Shown: positions 34,560 to 41,844 of the stretch, piece by piece | How positions within the stretch are numbered: position 1 is the first letter of the stretch | Layout: each line of letters starts with the position of its first letter | From: Flagellimonas zhangzhouensis | GTDB taxonomy: Bacteria; Bacteroidota; Bacteroidia; Flavobacteriales; Flavobacteriaceae | Assembly (NCBI RefSeq): GCF_900102925.1 | Contig: NZ_FNKI01000002.1 | Span: 434,001 to 498,000, forward strand | Direction of reading: 5' to 3' | Length of the DNA: 64,000 nt | The notes under the pieces: generated by a model | What the model saw: the letters and a program-made list of their open reading frames with translations, nothing else | The model's database searches: none | Told to the model about the DNA's origin: nothing | Translations under genes and position numbers: made by a program

Positions 34560-35960
34560 TTATTTGGCGGTATTCCCAATTTTGGAAACCAATGCCTTGA
34601 CCCAATCAATTTCACTGAATTCAGGAAACTGTTCATCAAAAGCCTGCAATTTATCAAAATCTATTTTCATGGCCTTGGACAAAGTAAGCTTTGCTTCGGC
34701 CAAATCGTTATTTTTTAAATGTGTGCCTGCCAATTTGTACAATAGGTTGGCATTATCTGGGTAAAATTCAAGCCCTTGCAGCAATACTTGAATGGAAGAA
34801 TGGAAATCGCCAATTTTTCGAAGTACATCTGCCCAGTTTTTCCAAGTTGCAAATTCATAATTGCCTAAATCCACTGTTTGTTTGTAGGCAAAATCAGCTT
34901 CATCCAAATTTTCCAATGCGGAATATATTTTGGCAGCTTTTTTCCAATACTGTGGGTTTTCCCCATCAATATTTATGGCTTTATTGATGTAGTAAAGTGC
35001 TTTGTCGTAGTTTTTTTGTCCGTAATGGAAATCCGTAATGGCCAACCAACCTTTGTCCAAAAGTGGGTCTTCATGAACGGTGTGGTAGTAATAGTATTTC
35101 GCCAAATCGAAGTTGCCCAACTTTTCATGACATTTTCCTAAACGGAGAAATGCGTATGAGGTAGGGTCTTCCAAGGTAATTGTGGATTCGTAGTTCTCGA
35201 TGGCCTCGTTGTATCTTCCCAATTTTTCCAACACCTTACCTTTTTCAAAGTAAGCGCCAATAAAAGTGTCATCGGAAATCACAGCAAAATCAAAAGCAGT
35301 GAGTGCCTCTGGGAACATGTCCATTGAATAGTACATTTTACCCAATTGGTGCCATGCTACATCACAATACGGATTGCGTTCCAAATAGTCGTTGAGGTAA
35401 AGAATGGCCCCGTCAAAATCTTCCAAAAATTCGAAACAATACACCACATTGTAAAGCGAAGAGTAGTCGCTATCATCAATTTCCACACATTTCATAAAAC
35501 TGTGCTTGGCCTCCAAATAGTTGTCCATAAAAAGGTACTCCATCCCCAATAAGGAATGTATGTCGAAAGCTTCAGTGGTAAGGTGAAGCGCTTCTAAAAG
35601 TAAGTTTACCGCTTCTTGGTGTTTGTCTTGTTTGGAACGGATATTTGCCCTTTGAATGTAGATTTCTTCATTCTGGGAATTGATGTTCTCAATCTCATCC
35701 AAAAGTAATTCTGCGGCTTCAAATTTATCCTCAAAAGCCAAGATTTCAACCTGCAACAATTTTAACTCTAAAGAGTTTGGATGCTGTTCCAGACCAATTT
35801 GAATAGCTTTCTTTCCGAGGGATATTTTGCCGTTGTTGAGGTAGTGATGGACAATTTCCTCAAAGTCCTCCGCATCAAAAAAATAGACGTCGTCCGTCTT
35901 GAGCATAGACTCAAATTTATTGATGGATTTGTCAGGATATTCGTTAGATTCTAACGCCAT
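34560..35960 (-). CDS. Tetratricopeptide repeat protein
   Basis: A 466-residue soluble protein without signal peptide, composed almost wholly of TPR-type helical hairpins. Repeated units include VKLLEALHLTT-like pairs, FDIHSLLGMEYLFMDNYLEA, VAWHQLGKMYYSMDMFPEAL, GAYFEKGKVLEKLGRYNEAI and YAFLRLGKCHEKLGNFDLAK; I count at least nine. Such proteins are scaffolds; the partner is unknown. It begins the run containing the two DUF368 genes and aroE. The region before its ATG contains a near-consensus -7 element (TAATTTTA). Confidence 0.88.
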   Translation of the reverse strand: MALESNEYPDKSINKFESMLKTDDVYFFDAEDFEEIVHHYLNNGKISLGKKAIQIGLEQHPNSLELKLLQVEILAFEDKFEAAELLLDEIENINSQNEEIYIQRANIRSKQDKHQEAVNLLLEALHLTTEAFDIHSLLGMEYLFMDNYLEAKHSFMKCVEIDDSDYSSLYNVVYCFEFLEDFDGAILYLNDYLERNPYCDVAWHQLGKMYYSMDMFPEALTAFDFAVISDDTFIGAYFEKGKVLEKLGRYNEAIENYESTITLEDPTSYAFLRLGKCHEKLGNFDLAKYYYYHTVHEDPLLDKGWLAITDFHYGQKNYDKALYYINKAINIDGENPQYWKKAAKIYSALENLDEADFAYKQTVDLGNYEFATWKNWADVLRKIGDFHSSIQVLLQGLEFYPDNANLLYKLAGTHLKNNDLAEAKLTLSKAMKIDFDKLQAFDEQFPEFSEIDWVKALVSKIGNTAK

Positions 35961-36046
35961 AGGAACTTTTTTGGTTAGACTATGGACTTAAAATTAGCCT
36001 TTATCGTTTCTAATTTCGTCCAGATTTAGGGTATGTTATCAACAAA

Positions 36047-37243
36047 TTAGTTAACAGCGGTCGATTTTAGTTGGTTTAAAATGGCAATGATTTGTTTACA
36101 ACCTACTTCAATTTCTTCCATTGAAATGGTAAGCGGAGGCGATATTCTCACCGCTCTTGGTTCGAACAATAACCAGAAAAGAATTAGTCCATTTTTTGCG
36201 GCTTCCATTACAACTTGATCGGCAATTTCTTTGCTTTTCATGATCGGGGCCAACATCAATCCTTTGCCTCTAACTTCTTCAATTAAAGGGTGAACCAACA
36301 ATCTTAGGAATAGTTTTTCCTTTTCCAATGTCTGTTGGATGAGATCGGTTTCCGTAAGCTCTTTTAAGGTGGCCAAACTTGCCGCTGCAATTACTGGATT
36401 ACCTCCAAAAGTGGTGATGTGACCAAATTTTGGATGGTCCTGAAGGTCGCTCATAATTTCCTTGGAAGCTACAAAAGCACCAACAGGCATTCCAGAAGCC
36501 ATTCCTTTCCCAATAACTAAAATATCGGGTGAGCAATTGAAGTGTTCGAAAGCAAAAAGTTTACCCGTTCGCCCAAATCCAGGTTGAATTTCATCTAAAA
36601 TAAGCATGGCGCCCATTTCAGTGCATCTTGCTCTCACTTTTTCGAGATAGCCTTCCTTCGGAAGAATAAATCCAGCGCCCCCCTGAATGGTTTCCAATAC
36701 AACAGCTGCCGTTTTCTCTGTGATTTTATCCAAATCACTTTCCAAGTTAAATTCGATATGTCGAATATCTGGAATCAAGGGCCTGAAAGCACTTTTACGC
36801 TCCTCCAGCCCCAAAAGACTTAAACTGCCCATGGTATTCCCGTGATAGGCATGCTTGGCAGCTATTATTTGAGATCGCCCTGTATGTCTACGTGCCAATT
36901 TAACGGCTCCTTCCATAGCTTCCGTGCCTGAGTTCACCAAATAGGTGGTTTCTAGGTTTGCTGGTAGATGGGAGGCCAATAATTTACTAAACTCGACTGC
37001 GGGGGATTGAATGTATTCGCCATACACCATTACGTGCATGTACTTGTCCACCTGGTTTTTTATGGCTTCCACCACTCTAGGGTGACAATGCCCCAGTCCA
37101 CATGCTGAAACCCCTGCTACAAAGTCTAAATGCGCGTTACCGTCTTGGTCGTAAATGTAACTTCCTCGGGCATGCGATACCTCCAGGCCTAAAGGGTGGG
37201 GAGAGGTTTGGGCTTGATATGTATAAAAATCGTTGTTGGACAT
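36047..37243 (-). CDS. Class III PLP aminotransferase (ArgD/GabT type)
   Basis: A 398-residue PLP-dependent transaminase of the acetylornithine/ornithine aminotransferase group. Blocks are YLVNSGTEAMEGAVKLARRH, the aspartate in LILDEIQPGFGRTG, the PLP lysine in VIGKGMASGMPVGAF, and FGGNPVIAAASLATL. The substrate cannot be told from sequence: acetylornithine, ornithine, lysine or beta-alanine are all possible, and no arginine-biosynthesis gene is nearby. The ATG overlaps the stop of the OstA-like gene by one base (TAATG), which indicates coupled translation. That partnership is a positional fact and need not mean a shared pathway. Confidence 0.88.
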   Translation of the reverse strand: MSNNDFYTYQAQTSPHPLGLEVSHARGSYIYDQDGNAHLDFVAGVSACGLGHCHPRVVEAIKNQVDKYMHVMVYGEYIQSPAVEFSKLLASHLPANLETTYLVNSGTEAMEGAVKLARRHTGRSQIIAAKHAYHGNTMGSLSLLGLEERKSAFRPLIPDIRHIEFNLESDLDKITEKTAAVVLETIQGGAGFILPKEGYLEKVRARCTEMGAMLILDEIQPGFGRTGKLFAFEHFNCSPDILVIGKGMASGMPVGAFVASKEIMSDLQDHPKFGHITTFGGNPVIAAASLATLKELTETDLIQQTLEKEKLFLRLLVHPLIEEVRGKGLMLAPIMKSKEIADQVVMEAAKNGLILFWLLFEPRAVRISPPLTISMEEIEVGCKQIIAILNQLKSTAVN

Positions 37244-38943
37244 TAAGGGGTCTGTGCTTTCTTTTTTACGGCAGGTTGTTTGGGTTTTATGCCTTGGGTA
37301 TTTCGTGCATTAATGGGGTCGTTCTCGTTGTTTTGACGTTCATTTTCTTCGGCATCAATGTCAATCGGATTATCGATGCCCCGAATTTTTGCCAGTTCGA
37401 TGTTATTGTCGTCCTCGTCAAAGATTTCTTCTTTGGACATGATTCGTTCATCACCACGCCAAACAAAACCTTTTAGTTTTCTACTCTCAATAGGTAAATC
37501 CGATTCAGGGAAAATATCCCCATCTGGATCCACAAAAAAGGTAATGTCCTCAATATCATTATTGGCCATCAACAAACGAATTTTACTGCAGATCGTCTTA
37601 TCGATACCGACCAGTTCTTCATCATCGTTGTACACGTAATAAATCACTTCGGTGTTCTGCACCAAATCGATGATTTTGAGTTCGTTTTCTATGAATTTCC
37701 CATATAGGTTGATTCCTTTTGCTTGATTGTATCCCGTTCCACTAATAGTGTCCAATGAAATGATGAAGGCATTTTCAATCACTTTGAGTGAGTCCAATTT
37801 ATCCGTTTCCATATCGGAAATTAAATGGATGCTATCTCCCGTGATTTGATTGTCCACATTCCAAAGGACAGGGTCTTTTATCAATTGGGTGATTCCTGTA
37901 GCTTCATCAAAATGAATGGAATCGCATTTGCCACTAAGGTCGGTTTTGTAAAACTTGGCATTTCTGAAAGCACGTAAAACGCGTTCTTCTTCCTTACCTG
38001 TCACCATTAAGGTATCCCCATGCATGTAAAGCGAATCCTTTTGCACCAAGCTGATGGAAACGGCTCTTTTGGTGGCGAAAACTGAATCTTTAGCTTTGTG
38101 CACTTCCGCATAATGAGCCCTGATTACCCCATTATTAATGGTGTCGGTAATCTTAATGTTATTGGTGGCTGAAGCAAATTCACTTGCCTTATCAAAATAT
38201 AGACTGTCTCCCTCAATAATTTTTTGGTCGTAGTCTATGCGTGTATTTTTAATACCGTAGCCCTGCTCAATGGTAGTGTCGTAAAATCCACGTTCGCAAT
38301 AGATTTTATATTCTTCACCAGTAATCGTGGATGGACCATACATATAAGCGTTCTTCGATTCGGTGTAATAATCCAATTGTTCAGAATCAATGGTATAATC
38401 GGGATTGTCGATATGTACTTTTTTCTGAAACTGATATTTTTTGGGTTCCATAAAATAGGTGCCAATTATACTGGTAAGTACATTGGCCGAATCCACTACT
38501 TTACCACCTGATCTATAATACGCTTTCTGATTTTCCCTATCAAAGTAGAGGGTGTCAGTGGTCAAGGTCATTTGTCCATTGGTCAAATCGACGGATTCCC
38601 AAGCCTTGGCCAGCTTGGTGTTCCCATCATAATCCATTTTACCACTGTTCATTTCAATGGAGTCGCCTTGTTGCATGCGAATATTTCCAATGGCTTTCAA
38701 ACGGTTTTCTTCCGCATAAAAAATGGCAATATCGCACCAAAGGTCTGCGCCTTGGTGTTCAAACTGTACTTGACGCTCGTCGTCTTTACTGAAAATGGAT
38801 GCGCCTGGAAACTGGGCTTCGTCCTTGGTAAAGTTTGCTCCATACACAATATTAATCTGCCTGCCGCCTTGCGGTTGCTGCTGCGCAAATACATTGAGTA
38901 CGGACAATAATAGAATGAAAAATGAAATGTGCTTCAAATTCAT
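37243..38943 (-). CDS. OstA-like periplasmic LPS-transport protein
   Basis: A 566-residue protein with a signal peptide (MNLKHISFFILLLSVLNVFA, then QQQ). Many tandem strands of the OstA/LptA type are seen, with units such as LKAIGNIRMQQGDSIEMNSG, GQMTLTTDTLYFDRENQKAY and KIIEGDSLYFDKASEFA. In Bacteroidota this family is thought to belong to LPS transport to the outer membrane, although a full Lpt set is not here. A GTG at 38988 would extend it by 15 residues, but it lies upstream of the -7 box at 38955-38962, so the ATG at 38943 is right. Its leader would be only about ten bases. Confidence 0.85.
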   Translation of the reverse strand: MNLKHISFFILLLSVLNVFAQQQPQGGRQINIVYGANFTKDEAQFPGASIFSKDDERQVQFEHQGADLWCDIAIFYAEENRLKAIGNIRMQQGDSIEMNSGKMDYDGNTKLAKAWESVDLTNGQMTLTTDTLYFDRENQKAYYRSGGKVVDSANVLTSIIGTYFMEPKKYQFQKKVHIDNPDYTIDSEQLDYYTESKNAYMYGPSTITGEEYKIYCERGFYDTTIEQGYGIKNTRIDYDQKIIEGDSLYFDKASEFASATNNIKITDTINNGVIRAHYAEVHKAKDSVFATKRAVSISLVQKDSLYMHGDTLMVTGKEEERVLRAFRNAKFYKTDLSGKCDSIHFDEATGITQLIKDPVLWNVDNQITGDSIHLISDMETDKLDSLKVIENAFIISLDTISGTGYNQAKGINLYGKFIENELKIIDLVQNTEVIYYVYNDDEELVGIDKTICSKIRLLMANNDIEDITFFVDPDGDIFPESDLPIESRKLKGFVWRGDERIMSKEEIFDEDDNNIELAKIRGIDNPIDIDAEENERQNNENDPINARNTQGIKPKQPAVKKKAQTP

Positions 38944-38954
38944 AGAATTTTGCC

Positions 38955-38962
38955 CAAAAGTA
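38955..38962 (-). promoter_or_regulatory. -7 box of the OstA-like gene (TACTTTTG)
   Basis: A perfect TAnnTTTG match on the minus strand 11 bases before the ATG at 38943. It excludes the more upstream GTG start. No TTG at the ideal -33 spacing. Confidence 0.5.
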
Positions 38963-39023
38963 GGATTTTTAGCGGAAGTGGCATACACCCTTTAGAAAGC
39001 TTTGGGATTTCTTTGTTCCTGCC

Positions 39024-39470
39024 TCACATTTGTTTACCTCGCTTGAGTGTCAAGGTAATTTGACCACAATGGTAGGTATTGTGATATAAGATGTGACCCA
39101 ACAACTTGGCCCTGGAAATTTGACCGAAAAATGGAGTTTCAATTTGTTCTGCCCATTCTTCTTCTGACAGAGATTCTAAAAGACCATATAATTTTTGATA
39201 GCCTTCGTCCACCAATATCTTACTTCCTTCCCGATTATACACTTCACCGTTATCGGTCTGCCCCATTGTGGTGTTTTGTACTTCGGTGGGAACACCCAAA
39301 AATTGAAGCAATAGATGCATAATTTCACCAAGGTGCCTAAAAATGAAACCAATGGAAGCAGTATCCTCGTTTAATTTAAGGGTGCTGTTTTCTTGGGTTA
39401 TGGCATTATAGGTAAAGTCGCAAGTGGTCCTATTTTGTTCAATAAGGTCTTTTAGAATGTCTTTGGTCAT
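39024..39470 (-). CDS. DinB-family protein
   Basis: A 148-residue four-helix protein of the DinB/YfiT-like metal-binding fold. The histidines in FRHLGEIMHLLLQFL and in GHILYHNTYHCGQI are the likely metal ligands. Some family members act as bacillithiol- or thiol-dependent transferases; the activity here is unknown. It begins five bases after the dps stop, and no promoter lies between, so it is likely co-expressed with dps. The OstA-like gene has its own -7 box downstream. Confidence 0.8.
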   Translation of the reverse strand: MTKDILKDLIEQNRTTCDFTYNAITQENSTLKLNEDTASIGFIFRHLGEIMHLLLQFLGVPTEVQNTTMGQTDNGEVYNREGSKILVDEGYQKLYGLLESLSEEEWAEQIETPFFGQISRAKLLGHILYHNTYHCGQITLTLKRGKQM

Positions 39471-39475
39471 CTAGA

Positions 39476-39955
39476 TTATTGGTTTAAGTAGGCCGAATAC
39501 ATCCAAATGAGTTTTTCCTGTTCGCGGATATAATCACTCATCAATGCATTTGTACCTTCGTCGTTGGAGTCTCCGGACATTTCTAGAAGCTCTCTTTCCA
39601 AAGGTAGCAGAACTTCGTAACCTTTTAAAATTTCCTGAATGGCATTTGTGCCGCTAGATACGTTTTTAGCGCTTTGGATTTTGGAAAGCGCAGAATAGTC
39701 TCCATAAGTATGTAATGGGGTGAAACCCAATGTCAGGATACGCTCTGCTATTTCATCTATTTTTATAAGGGAATCATTATAGAGTTCTTCAAATTTGAGG
39801 TGAAGCTCAAAAAACTTTTCTCCTTTAATATTCCAATGAAAACCACGGGCGTTCATGTAGAAGATTTGGTAGTTGGCCAAAAGTTCGTTCAGCTTGTCTG
39901 CAAGTTCGCTGGAGGCTTTTTTATCCAGTCCAATGTGATTGAGATTACTTGTCAT
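39476..39955 (-). CDS. dps: Dps-family ferritin-like DNA-protection protein
   Basis: A 159-residue Dps-type miniferritin that oxidises and stores iron and guards DNA in stress. The ferroxidase-type residues are seen in ARGFHWNIKGEKFFELHLKF and EELYNDSLIKIDEIAERI, with the His-Asp-Glu spacing of the family. The end holds DYIREQEKLIWMYSAYLNQ. The N-terminus is short and not lysine-rich, so direct DNA binding is uncertain. It has a perfect -7 box at 39978-39985 and a CRP/FNR-like palindrome just upstream, suggesting global regulation. It is upstream of the DinB gene by five bases. Confidence 0.94.
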   Translation of the reverse strand: MTSNLNHIGLDKKASSELADKLNELLANYQIFYMNARGFHWNIKGEKFFELHLKFEELYNDSLIKIDEIAERILTLGFTPLHTYGDYSALSKIQSAKNVSSGTNAIQEILKGYEVLLPLERELLEMSGDSNDEGTNALMSDYIREQEKLIWMYSAYLNQ

Positions 39956-39977
39956 ATCAGTTGTTTTTGAATTGAAT

Positions 39978-39985
39978 CAAAGGTA
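39978..39985 (-). promoter_or_regulatory. -7 box of dps (TACCTTTG)
   Basis: A perfect TAnnTTTG match on the minus strand 23 bases before the dps ATG. No TTG at the usual -33 place, in keeping with an activator-dependent promoter. Confidence 0.55.
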
Positions 39986-40006
39986 GTTGATGTGACGTGC
40001 GCCCAC

Positions 40007-40022
40007 AGTGATATAAGTCACA
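40007..40022. promoter_or_regulatory. CRP/FNR-like palindrome upstream of dps
   Basis: AGTGA-TATAAG-TCACA, one base from the TGTGA-N6-TCACA consensus of the CRP family. Its centre lies about 40-45 bases upstream of the start of transcription predicted from the -7 box. That is the class II activator position, covering the place where a -33 element should be. Confidence 0.5.
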
Positions 40023-40062
40023 CAAGTGCAACTTAACTAAGCTGGATAAATTCTTATGATGT

Positions 40063-41331
40063 TTATCTATGAATGGTCTGCAACCTGTCTGGACCTACAG
40101 AAACAATCTTGATTGGCACTTCCAATTGCTCTTCCAAAAATGCGATGTAATCGTTCAAAGCTGGTGGCAATTCCTCTGCTTTTGTAAGTTTGGTAAGGTC
40201 TTTTGCCCAGCCCTTCATTTCGGTGTAAACAGGAGTTACATACTCTTCCTCAATATTGTAAGGTAAGTGTTGAATTTTCTCGCCTTTGTATTTGTAGGCT
40301 GTACAAACTTTGATGGTTTCAAAACCGCTCAAAACATCGGCTTTCATCATCATCAATTCGGTTACTCCATTGATTTGAACAGCATATTTTAAAGCTACAA
40401 GGTCTAACCAACCACATCGTCTAGGTCTACCTGTTGTAGCACCAAATTCATTACCTACGCGACCCATGGTTGCTCCATCTTCGTCAAAAAGTTCAGTAGG
40501 GAAGGGGCCACTACCTACACGAGTGGTGTACGCCTTAAAAATTCCGAATACTCTTTTTATTTTGTTAGGAGCTACACCCAATCCAGTGCAGGCACCTGCC
40601 GCAGTTGTGTTGGATGAGGTTACAAAGGGATAGGTTCCAAAATCAATGTCCAATAGTGAACCTTGAGCACCTTCTGCCAATATTTTTTTGTTCTCCGCTT
40701 GTGCATTGAACATGTATTCTTCGCTATCGATGAAAGTCAATTTCTTCAACATTTCAACACCTTCACAGAACTCAGCTTCCAACTCGGCCAAATTGTATTG
40801 GATTTCCACATTGTAGAAATCAATCATGGCTTCATGCTTATCGGCCAATGCTCGGTATTTGGTTTTCCAATCATCAAATTCCAAATCACCCACACGCATA
40901 CCGTTTCTTCCTGTTTTATCCATGTAAGTTGGACCTATACCCTTTAGGGTAGAACCGATTTTTGCCTTTCCTTTGGAAGCTTCTGAAGCGGCATCCAACA
41001 AACGGTGAGTTGGTAAAATCAAGTGTGCTTTTCTGGAAATAAAAAGTTTGGAAACAATATCAATATCGAACTGCTCCAAATTCTCCAATTCTTTTTTGAA
41101 GATAACAGGGTCGATTACAACTCCGTTTCCAACTATATTGATAGCATTTTTATGAAAAATCCCAGAGGGAATCGTATGTAGAACGTGTTTTATACCGTCA
41201 AACTCCAAAGTGTGACCTGCGTTTGGGCCACCTTGAAAACGTGCTATTATATCGTATTCCTTGGTGAGTACATCAACAATTTTTCCTTTTCCTTCGTCTC
41301 CCCATTGGAGTCCAAGCAATAAATCTACCAT
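40063..41331 (-). CDS. purA: Adenylosuccinate synthetase PurA
   Basis: Joins IMP and aspartate with GTP to make adenylosuccinate on the way to AMP. The N-terminus LLLGLQWGDEGKGKIVDVLT holds the phosphate-binding loop GDEGKGK. The next blocks are FQGGPNAGHTLEFDG, IGSTLKGIGPTYMDKTGRNG and EGAQGSLLDIDFGTYPFVTS. Length is 422 residues, as usual. It is the last gene of the run spoT-fur-purA; the fur stop lies 12 bases upstream of its ATG. That order is a recurrent Bacteroidota arrangement. Confidence 0.97.
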   Translation of the reverse strand: MVDLLLGLQWGDEGKGKIVDVLTKEYDIIARFQGGPNAGHTLEFDGIKHVLHTIPSGIFHKNAINIVGNGVVIDPVIFKKELENLEQFDIDIVSKLFISRKAHLILPTHRLLDAASEASKGKAKIGSTLKGIGPTYMDKTGRNGMRVGDLEFDDWKTKYRALADKHEAMIDFYNVEIQYNLAELEAEFCEGVEMLKKLTFIDSEEYMFNAQAENKKILAEGAQGSLLDIDFGTYPFVTSSNTTAAGACTGLGVAPNKIKRVFGIFKAYTTRVGSGPFPTELFDEDGATMGRVGNEFGATTGRPRRCGWLDLVALKYAVQINGVTELMMMKADVLSGFETIKVCTAYKYKGEKIQHLPYNIEEEYVTPVYTEMKGWAKDLTKLTKAEELPPALNDYIAFLEEQLEVPIKIVSVGPDRLQTIHR

Positions 41332-41343
41332 GTAATGTTCGGG

Positions 41344-41802
41344 TTATTCAGTTAGGTTTCCTTCTTCTTTGTTTCGGGTTCCGTAGAAATATAAAGAGTG
41401 GTTGCTGATTTTGATATCAAAAACCTCTTCTATCGTTTTTTTAATGGATTGGATGCGTGGGTCGCAAAACTCCACAACTTCGCCAGTATCGGTCAAGATT
41501 ACGTGGTCGTGCTGACGGTCGAAATATGATTTTTCATATTGCGCCTGATTTTTTCCAAATTGGTGTTTACGTACCAACTTGCACTCCAACAAAAGTTCAA
41601 TGGTATTGTAGAGTGTGGCACGGCTCACCCTGTAGTTCTTGGTCTTCATTTTAATGTAAAGGGATTCTACATCAAAATGGTCGTCACTATCGTAAATTTC
41701 TTGTAAAATGGCGTAGCGTTCAGGTGTTTTTCTATGTCCATTTTCCTCTAAGAAAGTGGTGAACACGTTTTTTACAATTTCCTGATTTTTATTGTTGTCC
41801 AT
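41344..41802 (-). CDS. Fur-family transcriptional regulator
   Basis: A 152-residue Fur-like metalloregulator with a winged helix ([40 protein letters not shown]) and a dimerisation domain with [16 protein letters not shown]. The CxxC pair that binds structural zinc in E. coli Fur (CLDCG) is replaced here by LTDTG, and no second CxxC is seen; only one cysteine (EFCDPR) follows. Whether it senses iron, peroxide or zinc cannot be told. A TTG at 41829 falls inside the -7 box, so the ATG at 41802 is the start. A palindrome overlaps the -7 box and may be its own operator. Confidence 0.9.
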   Translation of the reverse strand: MDNNKNQEIVKNVFTTFLEENGHRKTPERYAILQEIYDSDDHFDVESLYIKMKTKNYRVSRATLYNTIELLLECKLVRKHQFGKNQAQYEKSYFDRQHDHVILTDTGEVVEFCDPRIQSIKKTIEEVFDIKISNHSLYFYGTRNKEEGNLTE

Positions 41803-41822
41803 AAGCTCAATAGCTCTGCTAA

Positions 41823-41836
41823 TGTACAAAGGTACA
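41823..41836 (-). promoter_or_regulatory. fur -7 box overlapped by a TGTAC palindrome
   Basis: The minus strand has TACCTTTG (41834-41827), a perfect -7 box 24 bases before the fur ATG. Around it the DNA reads TGTAC-AAAG-GTACA, an inverted repeat, so a bound dimer would cover the promoter. Confidence 0.5.
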
Positions 41837-41844
41837 GCTAAAAA

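Noticed and set aside
38944-38988. GTG start for the OstA-like gene
   Set aside because: The -7 box lies between it and the ATG, and the signal peptide begins at the ATG.
41803-41829. TTG start for fur
   Set aside because: It lies inside the -7 box of the gene, so transcription begins downstream of it.
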